From Phaseolus vulgaris (taxonomy: Eukaryota; Streptophyta; Magnoliopsida; Fabales; Fabaceae), in contig NC_023749.2 in NCBI RefSeq assembly GCF_000499845.2, forward strand, positions 20,005,114 through 20,069,113: 64,000 nucleotides of DNA, given 5' to 3'. This document shows, piece by piece, positions 31,795-41,424 of the stretch. The notes beneath the pieces are model-generated. The model was not told the DNA's origin. It saw only the letters and a program-made list of their open reading frames with translations, and made no database searches. Each line of letters begins with the position of its first letter. Position 1 is the stretch's first letter. The translations under genes were made by a program, and so were the position numbers.

Positions 31795-32595
31795 AAATCC
31801 TCCTTGCCCCAGGTGCAAGTGCAGGTGATTGGTTAGGCCCTACTTGCCCTAGGCGCAAGTACTGGCACCGATCTAAGTCTTCCTCACCCCAGGTGTGAGC
31901 GCAAGCAGTTAAGGGTTTGAAAAGCCAGGGGTGCTAGTAAGACCAAGGGAGGGAAAGGAAAGATTTTGACAAAATGTCCTTACCCACTTGGCATACACCA
32001 ATATTGGCCCAGTAAGGCTCTTAGTCCGAAACCCTCTTCACCCCAGGAGTGAGGCAGGGAATGAACGACTCAACCCGCCGAAGGGTGATGACCTTGGGGA
32101 AAGTAAGAGGGGTTAGCGAGAAACACTTTTCTTTCCCCAAAACGAGGCATCACCTCGAGCGAATGATGTCGAAGTCTTCTACACACTTAGCGCTAAAGCG
32201 ACAGAGAAGCTAAGTGTAGACTAAAGAACGATCACTGATGAGTCGTCAGTGATTGGTTAGTGGTGCAAAGCAGCGCACAAGGACTGTTAAACACCAAGCT
32301 AAGGGAATAGCTAGTCGTGATCAAGTAGAGGCCAAGAACAAGGGAGGCAGATCGCGCTAGGCCTAAGCTGGTTAACACTTAGTCGTGTGCAAAGGGAAAG
32401 ACAAAGCTTAAGATCACGCTGAACCTAAGCTAGCTAACAGGTAGCCGTGAGCATAAAGAAAAGTGAAGCTCAAGAAAAATACAAGAGAAGAAGTTCATAC
32501 AAATTGAGAGTTTATGTTCACAACCAATTCTTATACAAATTTTGAGTACTAAGGAAAGTTGTGCAGAAGTTAAAATTTACAAAGAAGAGAAGAGA
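31795..32595 (+). repeat. Hairpin array of C-c between pol and eORF
   Basis: Three small hairpins share the loop CCCAGGT or near it but change both sides of the stem: CTTGC/GCAAG at 31803-31819, CTTGC/GCAAG at 31843-31859, and CTCAC/GTGAG at 31883-31899. Longer ones follow: ACACTTAGC/GCTAAGTGT (32183-32191 and 32209-32217) and ATCACTGA/TCAGTGAT (32231-32238 and 32246-32253). From about 32280 to 32470 an imperfect repeat with CCTAAGCTGGTTAACA-like units occurs. No gene is seen. Confidence 0.65.
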
Positions 32596-34828
32596 TTAAG
32601 GGGCAGGAGGGATGAGCTTTCCATCTACCACTTCGTGATAGATGCTGAACTGCAAAAGGTCCAGGTCTGGGAGAACGCATCGGATTTGCTCGAGTGCTAG
32701 CTCGAATCCGTCAGTAAGGGCATCAACACCCACGTTCATCAGATCAGCTTTCTCCGCCTCCAGTCTTTGCTTCGAGGCCTCCGCAGCATCTCTCTCAGTG
32801 GTAAGGGTAGCAAGGGAGGAGGCAGCTTCAGACAGCTTGCCCACCACCTCCTCAAGCCTCTTCTCTCCAGCAGCAGCTGCTTCTTTGGTGGACTCGAGCT
32901 CCCCCACCAGTTGAGAATTCAGTTGGCGTAGGGAGGAGGTCTCGGCCCGTAGTTCAACCACCGCGCAGTCCAAAGAGCTAACAGTCTGCCCCATCAAGAT
33001 CTCCGTCTTGATGGTTTCTTGGACCTGCGCTAGGTACTCCCTCCTAGCCTTTTCCACCATGCCCCGCATCAGCTCCACAGACCCTTGAGCGGCTTCGAAG
33101 TCACTTCGCAGTGACTCCTTGTCGTGCTCAAGCTCCTTCACCCTCTTCTCCAGGGCTATTTGCTTGCGATGTTGGGTGGAAAACTCCAGAGAGAGCACCA
33201 TCTGCCTGGCCAGGTGCATGTCCACCTTATCACCGCTCCATTCAACCAGCTCCCGGTTGCTAATGAGCTGTCGAACTAAGGTGATGACCCTGCTGAAGTT
33301 TTCATGGCTGGCCCCAAAGGCGCTTGGGCGTGAGCTTGATCCACCACATTCAGCAGTTGCAGTGGAGATTGGCAGTGGTGGTGGGGGACCCCCAGGTTGA
33401 GCAGAAGCACCCCCAGCAGGATGAGCAGATGGACCAGGTGATTGGTCTGCTGGGGGGGAGATGGCGGTTGAGAAGTTGGAGGCAACTGTTGGCAGGGAGA
33501 AGGGAGGCATGTGGGCTCTGAGGCAGGTTGAGTAGAGGGAGGAGGGGATGAACCTTCCTCTACCTCCACCACCTCGATCTCCCCAGGCTGGAGAGACGAA
33601 GCCCCCTCGACCGCTGGCCTTTTCCTCTGGCGGTGTATAAGAGGAGAGCCAGAGCTTTCCTCTTTGGTTGAAGCAGCAGCAGCAGCAGCAAGTGAAGTGG
33701 GGGCCTTCACCAGTCTTTTCCTTTTCTTTCCTTGCTCGGGGCCTTCAGCTGGCGCGACCGAGAGAGGAGGGGCTGCAATGGGCTCAGTGGTAGAAGAAGA
33801 GGAGCCAGTTCCCTTGGCTCCCCGACGCTTGGCAAGCTCCAGCAAGGCTAGCCTCCTGTCTTTCCCCGACATTAAATCTACACAGATGAGGAAGGGAAGA
33901 GTTAGATGCTCAAGTTACGCAGGTAAGTCAAAACACATAAAAGCATGCATGAGAAGGTGCAAGTGTCCTAAGAGGTAGAAGAAGAGCTACCTATGTATTT
34001 TTTCAGGGCCACCACATCGAACTCATCCTTGATGAGGCGAGTGGAGTTGTACTTGGCCCCCAGGAACAACCCACATAGCTCGCGCTCGTAGGGGGCCATA
34101 GCTTCGAGGTCCCTGGATTTCTTGAATTCAACCCCAGGAACCCAGTAGAGGGGGTATCCCTCTAGCAGATTTGGACTTTGTTGGGTGGCAGATATCATGT
34201 AGAATCTGCCCTTCCAGTCTTTGAAGGATTGCTGGTATAGGCCCAGGAGCACCCGTCCAGCAACCCCGTTCAGGCTAACCCAGGACCTGTCCCCAGGATT
34301 CTTCGCCTCGAAGAAGTAGAGGAACACATCCACGGAGGCGTTGTGCCCAAAGTAATTGTAGAGGATCTGAAATGCCCGGATGAAGGCCCAGGCATTGGGA
34401 TGGAGTTGGCAGGGCGCGACGTTCAACTCCATCATCAGCTCCTTTTCGAAAAAGGTGAAGGGGAGGCGCAGCTTCAACCTTTTGAAAATGGCGAAGTAGA
34501 CGAAGACGAAGGGCACCCCATTAGTGGCCCTATCATCCGCACAGATGGGCATCCCTCGAGGAGGGATGCGGACTTGGATATTGAAATCATTTTCCCTGTC
34601 TATGGCGCACGAGGGTTCATCCGGGTCATGGCTCAGAAGAGAGGTGAGATGACCCTAGGGCAGTAGAGTGGAGGTCTCAGCGAGCAACGCCAGGGGGGCC
34701 CAGTCGTAGACCCTGGCATTGTCGTGGTAGGAGGTAGCAACAGGCGGTGGTAGAGCTGGCGCACTCGCGGAAGGCTGTGCACCAGAAGATGGGGCAATAA
34801 TACGCGCGGTTTGTTTCAAGCGAGCCAT
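32596..34828 (-). pseudogene. Antisense extra gene (eORF) of C-c
   Basis: Start MARLKQTARIIAP at 34828. Exon 1 runs to 33991 with VYDWAPLALLAETSTLL, then the PF04195-like core ICADDRATNGVPFVFVY, LPFTFFEKELMMELNV, LHPNAWAFIRAFQIL and GYPLYWV. The intron is 33878-33990 (ATAG/GTAGCT to GTGTAG/ATTT, 113 bp). Exon 2 (33877-32596) starts MSGKDRRLALLELAK and has a KRKR patch, a Pro-rich stretch and about 200 residues of coiled coil, ending YHEVVDGKLIPPAP. Two defects are seen: a TAG after ETSTLLP (about 34656) and a one-base frameshift near a seven-G run at about 33452-33458. This is the least damaged eORF. It faces pol across the hairpin array. Confidence 0.78.
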
Positions 34829-35434
34829 CGCGAGATAGCTGCAAATGGAGGAAAAATGAAAGGTCAGAATGAATGGAAGAAGAGGGAATGATGAATGGTT
34901 CGGTGAAAACAGAGAAGGGAAAGGAGAAAGAGATGCCCAAGTGAAAAAAGGAAGAAGGAGAAGCAGAAATCAGGGGAAGAGCGCGAAAAACCCTAGCACG
35001 GGTCGAGAGAGGGAAAACAGGGGAAATGAATGCATGATAACGAGAAAGGTAAATGCAAACGGTAGAAATAACCTAAATAGACCCAGGAAGAAGAAAAACA
35101 ATACCTTTGGATGATCGCAAAAGGTTTGGAAGCAGAAAACTTGAAGAAAGATGGGTGCGCAGAGAAAGAGTTCGCAAGAAGTCTGAGAGTCGATTGAAGA
35201 AGATGGAGGAGCAGTGAAGGCGCGCGCCAATTTGAATAAGAGAAGCGCTAGCGACACACCACGCTGGTCGTCGATGGGGCCACGTGTCGCGAGATTAAGG
35301 AAAGAAGTCCAAACGTTAAAGAAGCAACACGTGAGATGGCACGTGATGCGGTCCCACTTGCCACGTGGACTGAGGGCACGACCACTTAGTCTCTTCGCCG
35401 AGAACGAGTTCACGACTCGAGACTGGGGGGCTTG
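34829..35434 (-). promoter_or_regulatory. Upstream region, 5'UTR intron and polypurine tract of C-c
   Basis: A likely 5'UTR intron runs 34839-35104 (AAAG/GTATTG to TTTGCAG/CTAT, read on the minus strand). Four G-boxes (CACGTG) lie at 35281-35286, 35328-35333, 35340-35345 and 35362-35367. The hairpin arms AGTCTC (35388-35393) and GAGACT (35419-35424) precede the polypurine tract GACTGGGGGGCTTG. The stem differs from the AGTCTT/AAGACT of other copies on both sides, so pairing is kept. Confidence 0.65.
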
Positions 35435-36565
35435 TGATCCGATCGGTCATCGGTAGTCGATGACGTCAGCAGCAGAGGACCACGTGGACCACTCGCAGGG
35501 CGACACGTGGACCAAGTGACAGAGAGATCAAGGAGACGATCGCCGAGAGCGGTCATCGGGGGTCAGTAACCAAGTGACCATCGACAGATCATCCAGAACG
35601 GTGATCGGTGGTCTGTAGCCAAGTGGCCACCAACAGACCAGTTCTCAGACTAACGCCTGGGGGCAGAACGCGAGAAGCAACAGAGCACTGATCAGTCATC
35701 GGGTGCATTGTCATCGGGGTCTTGTGTTACACGCAGTTAAACTGGGACTGAGGTTCCCAGCGAGAGCGTTATACATGGACCTCGCATGAGCACACCTCAG
35801 GGAATCGCGCACGAGAGTGGCCTGAGGGAGCTAGTAAACCGATCAGTGATTGGTGACTCCCTCAACCCATTACGTGCGTGAAGGGTAAGTCGTCTACACA
35901 GAGAGCAACGCTTGGTGAGTGTGCCTAGACCGGCCACACCTGGCGTTCTCCTGAGAGTATGCGATTTACCCAGATGAAAGAAATATGCTAAGTTACTCCG
36001 CAAGGGAATAACTTAGCACGCAAAGAGAAGCGCTAGGGCCCTTCCAGTAAGTGACACGTGTGTGGTTAGATGCGAGTCGCATGCCTCCACGTGTCGTCAT
36101 CTGAGAGGGGTGCGATCCAGATAAAGGTGCACTCCGTACCACTAAAGGTACAGACAGGTACAGACAAGCGCAGCCAAGCGCAGAGACGCGCGGACACGCA
36201 CAGACACCCACACTCTACTGATTCTGCAGGTACACTGTCTCAGAAAAGCATAACAGAATTCTGTTATGCCCAGGAGCAGAGAGAGAGACATAAAAGAGAA
36301 TCAGGGAGAGAGTGAGGGGGATACGAGAAAATAGAGAGCAAGAGTTTTTACACACACACTAGTTTTCTCATTTGGTGGTTCTGTGGTCTAACTTGATCGT
36401 CGGAGTGCAAACGGCCGCTAGAGGCGCCGTCTGTGTGTTTTGCAGGTCACGTTTGGAGATCCAAGAGAAGGCTCTGAGGGTGATTCTGCAGAGGACGCAG
36501 TCGCGTAGACGGGACAGAGAGTGCTACAAAGCGATTCCTCCACGTTCGAGTTGCCGGCAGGATCA
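35435..36565 (+). mobile_element. 3' LTR of TatC copy C-c
   Basis: A 1131-bp LTR, TGATCCGATCGG to GGCAGGATCA, after the polypurine tract. It pairs with 27359-28517 and contains the palindrome at 36248-36269. The target duplication CGCCA follows at 36566-36570. Confidence 0.95.
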
Positions 36566-37194
36566 CGCCATAATTGATGAAAATCTGAAGAAGGAAGGCA
36601 AAGGATTAACAAGTTCGAACAAGCAAATGAGACGAAACCCTAAGAAGACTCCTACCCACGCGAGAAATCCAGAAAAGAGGAAAGAATGAAGAAAGTAGAG
36701 GAAAGGAGAAAACACAGAGAAATGCAAGAAAAATAAACAGTCCCAGGCAGTTATGAGATCAATACAGTGAAGTGTAAGGAGGATCGGAGTAGAAAAACGA
36801 TACCTTTGTGCTTGGAAGTTGAAAAGATGCGAGCTTTCATGATGAGGAAGAGCGCAAGAGTCGCAGAAATCACAGAGAAGATGAATAGTAAGAAGGAATG
36901 CAAAGAGTGAATGAAACAGTGGTTTGAAGCACGCGTTTTTGAAAGATATAACGTTAACTTGAGGAGTGCGAGAGGCACTAAGTGATGGCCGTGCGATCAA
37001 GCCACGTGTCAATAGATTAAAGCATAACTTAAAGTGTCACATCCTCAGCGTAGAGAATGTCTCGTCAGACGCTCAGATAGCGTCACGTCAACTGATCAAG
37101 GGAATGTCACGTCAGCAGGAATGCCACGTGGATGTGAGGGCGAGGCCTTAGTCTTTTTGCTGAAACAAGTGTCAGCTCAAGACTGGGGGGCTTG
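36566..37194 (-). promoter_or_regulatory. Start codon, 5'UTR intron, upstream region and polypurine tract of B-a eORF
   Basis: Read on the minus strand the B-a eORF begins ATG at 36571-36569; C-c is inserted within the next codon. A likely 5'UTR intron runs 36585-36803 (AAAG/GTATCG to CTTCAG/ATTT). G-boxes lie at 37003-37008 and 37125-37130, with extra TGACGTG-like sites between. On the plus strand AGTCTT (37150-37155) and AAGACT (37179-37184) flank the polypurine tract hairpin, ending in GACTGGGGGGCTTG before the 3' LTR. Confidence 0.65.
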
Positions 37195-38480
37195 TGTACC
37201 GTCCTGTCCCCGGGCGTTGACCAAAGTCAAAGTCAAAGTCAACATATTGTAGAACCCCTCAAGGGGGCCCAAGGGAAGAAAGTCAACAGGTTGACCGCTA
37301 AAGGCGTCGCCAAGGTGAGGCGTTGCCAAGGTGAGGCGTTGCCAAGGTGAGGCATCGCCAAAGTGGGGTGTCGCTAAGGTGAGGCGTCGCCAAGGTGAGG
37401 CGTCGCCAAGATGAGGTGTCGCCAAGGTGAGGCGTCGCCAAGGTGAGGTGTCGCCAAGATGAGGCGTCGCCTGGTGTAGGCGTCGCCAAAGTTAAGGCAT
37501 CGACGGTGCCACCCCCGATACCTATGGGTAGGGAAGACCGTGGAGGGGGGCGACACCGCGAGAGGCCTCAGTGCCTCAGAGCAGTAATAAGGAAAAAAGA
37601 AAGGTGGCTTCAAGGCCATAGTTCTAGTACCAGTAGGGGGTAACCTGACTCGTGAAGTACCCATGCCACCGCTGGGAGACCCTGGGACAGATACGACGCA
37701 TGAGAGGGCCACGCCCAGGGGAGAACCACGTGCATGGTGCGAGAGAAAGGTAGATACACTTCCAGGGCAAGTGACTAGAGAGTGGGGCGCATGAGTTGGC
37801 ACCCAGAAAGTCACCCCTTTGCCCCAGATGCACTCCAAGAAGGAGGACTTACACGATGGATTATCCCTAAGTTGGGGTACGATGCTGTAAGGCCCTCCAC
37901 GAAGAATAGCGATCAAGTCAGAAGAACACATAGCAGAAAGCATTGAAACATCATGGCATAACAGTTTCACTGAAAGTTTGCTAAGGTACGCATTAATTTA
38001 GTTTACGTTTCGAATGCTTTAAAGCACTTTAAATGCTTTAAACGTTTTAAACACGTTGAACGTTTTTATATGCTTTAAATGCGCTTTAAGACGCTTTGAA
38101 TGCTGGAGGTGTTTAAGAGGGGCTTTAGGCGTTTGAGACGGGGGGCGAGTTTTCAGTTTCAACACACACAGAAAGAAACCCTAGTTTTCTCATTAGCGCA
38201 CCCACTGTATGCACAGGCAGTTAGGGCAGAAAAGCACTGGTTATTCAGTTACTCAGTTTTTTGGACCACCTTCAGAACATCCAGCCACGGTGTTCCGATA
38301 CGGAGGTGCGTCCCTTTGATGTTTCTCGCTAGCTGACTTGATCGTCGGAGTGCAAACGGCCGCGAGGGCGCCCCTTTGTCCACTTCTTTTCAGGTACTCA
38401 CAGACGGAGCAGAACGAAGGTGCCCTAGCTCGCGAGGACAAGCCACACACGAAGACGCATCCGGTCAACCGGCGGGAATA
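37195..38480 (+). mobile_element. 3' LTR of TatB copy B-a
   Basis: A 1286-bp LTR, TGTACCGTCC to GCGGGAATA (terminal CA changed to TA). It holds about twelve 16-bp GGCGTCGCCAAGGTGA units (37303-37494), the TTTAAA-rich repeats (38020-38100) and the GACTTGATCGTCGGAGTG core at about 38335-38352. The five bases after it are TCAAC, against GCAAC before the 5' LTR. Confidence 0.92.
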
Positions 38481-38485
38481 TCAAC

Positions 38486-39051
38486 TACCATAAATTACAA
38501 GAAATATGCAAATACTGTTGAAATACTTATTATCAAAGATTAGTTGTTGAAATGCTTATTATCCAAGATTATGTTGTTAAATTTTTAAACTAAATTTTTG
38601 AAACTTTAGAAGTTACACTTTCAAAATTTTAGAGAATTTAGTTATAAAATATATAAATATACTAAAACTATATAGTTTTTAATTATTTATTTATAAATAG
38701 ATTTAATTATATTTATTGAAGAATGAAAAATTTGGAGTGTTTTATTGAGGTTCTACAATGAATCTTTGGAATTTAGCGAAGGTTAAAAAAATCTCCGTTA
38801 TTTTGCTGAGGTGTTAAAATAACCCTTTGAAATTTAACGAAGGTTAAAAAACCTGTGTTATTTTGCTGAGATTTTAAAATAAACCTTTGAAATTTAATGA
38901 ACGTTAAAAAATTATCCGTTATTTTACTGAGGTTTTAGAATAACATTTGGAACTTAACGAAGATTAAAAAAGCTCAGTTATTTAATTAATTCCTAGAGTT
39001 ATATTAACCTCCGCTAAATGACCTCCATTAAAACCTTTTTTTCTTGTAGTG
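38486..39051 (+). mobile_element. CACTA-type element, right part
   Basis: AT-rich sequence with four or five copies of a subterminal unit of about 60 bp (TTTGAAATTTAACGAAGG, then TTAAAA and TTATTTTGCTGAG) between about 38740 and 38990. It ends TTTTTTTCTTGTAGTG at 39051, the inverted form of the left terminus at 7187. Confidence 0.65.
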
Positions 39052-39444
39052 AAAATTTGTTTCACTTATAAATGTTAAAGTTAAAGTTTTATTTTTGAAA
39101 AAATGTCACTTAAGTCAATGTTTAACATGCAATTAAAGAAGAATGTTCAGGCTTAATTTCCTATAAGTGAGAAATGAGGTGTTTAAATGATAAAATTTTG
39201 TAATGGAAAAAGAATATATTGGTTGCCATGTATAGTTTGATTTTAACGTAGTAGTTTTGTTTACGTAGTAGTTTTGTTTATGTAACTATGTTGGATATTT
39301 TTAATTTATATGATTTTTTAAAAAAATATTAAAATTAGAATGTTGTTTGGCATTGTTAAATTTTAATTTTTTTAATGAAGTGTGATATATTTTAAATTAT
39401 GCAAGAATAATATGTTGATATTTCTTTTATAGATGTGCATCCAA

Positions 39445-39448
<4 letters not shown>
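39052..39448. other. AT-rich DNA, nothing recognised
   Basis: AT-rich flank of the CACTA element. No gene or repeat family is seen apart from a 17-base direct repeat (ACGTAGTAGTTTTGTTT) near 39246-39280. Confidence 0.5.

Positions 39449-39495
<47 letters not shown>
39449..39495. repeat. TA microsatellite
   Basis: About 23 TA dinucleotides in a row. Confidence 0.97.
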
Positions 39496-39496
<1 letters not shown>

Positions 39497-40073
39497 TAGA
39501 CAAAGTGCTTAGTGCTCAATAATCGAAGCTTGGTGCACATGTATGGGTAGGTCAGTTCGGCTGTTGGGCCCATAAAGTAGGTCATGAGTTTGACCAAGTT
39601 ATATTAGTAAGTCTCTTATAGAATAATTAAAGTGATACTTTTATATGCTAATATAAGGTTATTAGTAAAAGATATTTCTTAACCTAAGGGTACGTGTTAA
39701 TGAACGTAGTGGCTAAGTCATGTAAATATACTTTTAACCTAAGTGTGTGTATTTTAGGGCAAGAGGTGGTTAAGTCACATGCATTATGAATAGATAATGT
39801 TGCAACATGAATAAGAGTGCACACGTAAACAAAATATTTTCCTGTAGTTAGCACCTGAAGATAAGTGGTGTCCCGTTAGCAGGTGGTTTTTCTGTTATTA
39901 TTTTATGCTTTCAGTAGAGATAAGATTCTCATGAGAGAAAGTTGTTACAAGAGTAGTTATAAAAGGGGCATGAGACCTCAGGTGAAGGTACACTGTTTCT
40001 GAATACTAGACTAAACCTAAATACTACTTTTGTTTTTGTATGCTCTCACTGACTTGATCGTCGGAGTGTGATT
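39496..40073 (+). mobile_element. Partial LTR of a third Tat-like family (H)
   Basis: A TATA box (TTATAAAAGGGGC) at about 39957-39969 is followed about 90 bp later by CTGACTTGATCGTCGGAGTG (40049-40068), the core found in every TatB and TatC LTR here. The rest does not resemble those LTRs. The right side is cut by a copia LTR at 40074. The left end is not defined. Confidence 0.5.
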
Positions 40074-41164
40074 TGTTGAATCAAGTGTGTTCAAGCTTTG
40101 AAGAATCCAAATCCTTTGTGTTTGATGGAAGGCTGGATGTGCTTGTTGTTGCTGAGGTGCTTTAGAATAGGATCTGGGGTAGATTATATTTGTAATCCAC
40201 TCTTTGTTGAATCTAAAGCTTAAGTATTTTCAAATCTTTTAAGATTAAAGTGTTTTTCAAACTAAGTGAACAACAACCTGTTGTTTTGTCGAAATAACAG
40301 ATTGTTTTATACTTAGGTGCTTTTGAAAAAGTTTGAAAATTGTTTTGGCTGGTTGACTTGTGGTCAAACCCAAACAACTGATTGATTCGCTATTTCAACC
40401 GATTGTTTGTTTGGAATCCTAACAGAAATAATTTTGTTTGTTAAAAGAGCTTTAATTGATTTCATAACTGAATACACTCCTGCTTTAAATGCTTTGACCA
40501 AGATTTGAATACTATCAATAGTTTGTTAATGTTTTATAACAAACAACAAGAAAGAAAAACAAATTTGAGTTTTTCAAAGAGTTTTGAAGCATTTGAGTTT
40601 GAACTTTGAGCTTTGGTTATTCAAGAGAGAAGTGGAATAGGATTACTCTGTATTGATTTCAGTTGATTCTGTAACAGTGTAATTCGTTCAAAAAGAATTG
40701 TGTACATTCTGGTGTTGTAAAGCCAAGAAGGGTTGTGTGCTCTTGAGGTTGTCAAGATCAACATTCTTGATGTGTATGTGATGAGCTAAAGGAAGTGTGT
40801 TTTTTGAGGGGATCAAGGTAACTTCTTTGGTGGTGTGTGTATGTAATCTAGATTTGATTACCTAGTGGATTCCCCAGTGGTTTTTGGGAAACTGGATGTA
40901 GCTCTTGGGTTAAGAGTGAACCAGTATAAACTGTTTGTGCATATCTCCCTTCCTTAAACTCTTTAATTTCAGTTGTTGTTATTTTTACTTGTATAAACAA
41001 CCGATTGTTTTTCTGGTGCTTTACTATTTTGAGCTTTGTTCATTGGCAAATTGAATTCCTAATCTGGTTTCTTGCAAAGAATTTCATTCTATCTTAAAAA
41101 GTTTGCGAAAACCCCTTTAAACCATTCACCCCCCCCCTCTAGTTTAAAGCCATACATTCTAACA
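40074..41164 (+). mobile_element. Ty1/copia LTR
   Basis: It runs from TGTTGAATCAAGTG to TTCTAACA. Its last 170 bp match the LTR end at 51783-51946, which is followed by a copia primer site and gag. The flanks (TGATT left, GAAGC right) do not match, so it is not a simple solo LTR. It contains several ACAACCGATTGTTT-like units. No copia internal sequence follows it directly. Confidence 0.7.
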
Positions 41165-41424
41165 GAAGCTTGGTAAATCCTTAGGCTAAGAGACGCAGGA
41201 TCAGATCACCGAAGTCATAGCCCGACACATTGATGCTTTCGCATGGTCTGCCTCAGACATGCCTAACATAGATCCTGACTTCCTATGTCATTGTCTCACC
41301 ATGGACCCCCAGGTCCAACCTGTTCGCCAGAAAAGACAAAAGTTCAATGACGAAAGGCTTCAGGTCGTCAGAGAAGAGACATAGATTCTGTAACAGTGTA
41401 ATTCGTTCTGTGATTTGTGTAGAA
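41165..41424 (+). pseudogene. Scrambled junction with a plus-strand pol linker piece
   Basis: 41165-41383 encodes on the plus strand the gag-RT linker (KLGKSLG, a stop, then DQITEVIARHIDAFAWSASD, DPDFLCHCLTMDPQVQP, VVREET). It is the same region that B-b encodes on the minus strand at about 41620-41850, from a different copy. Then 41385-41409 repeats 25 bases of the copia LTR (40667-40691), and 41410-41424 resembles family H sequence. It looks like filler at a repaired break. Confidence 0.65.

Noticed and set aside
40074..41164. Copia LTR as a simple solo LTR
   Set aside because: The flanks do not form a target duplication and the right side is a scrambled junction.
39052..41424. Search for tRNA or host genes in the AT-rich part
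   Set aside because: No tRNA-like fold, long frame or splice pattern could be supported.
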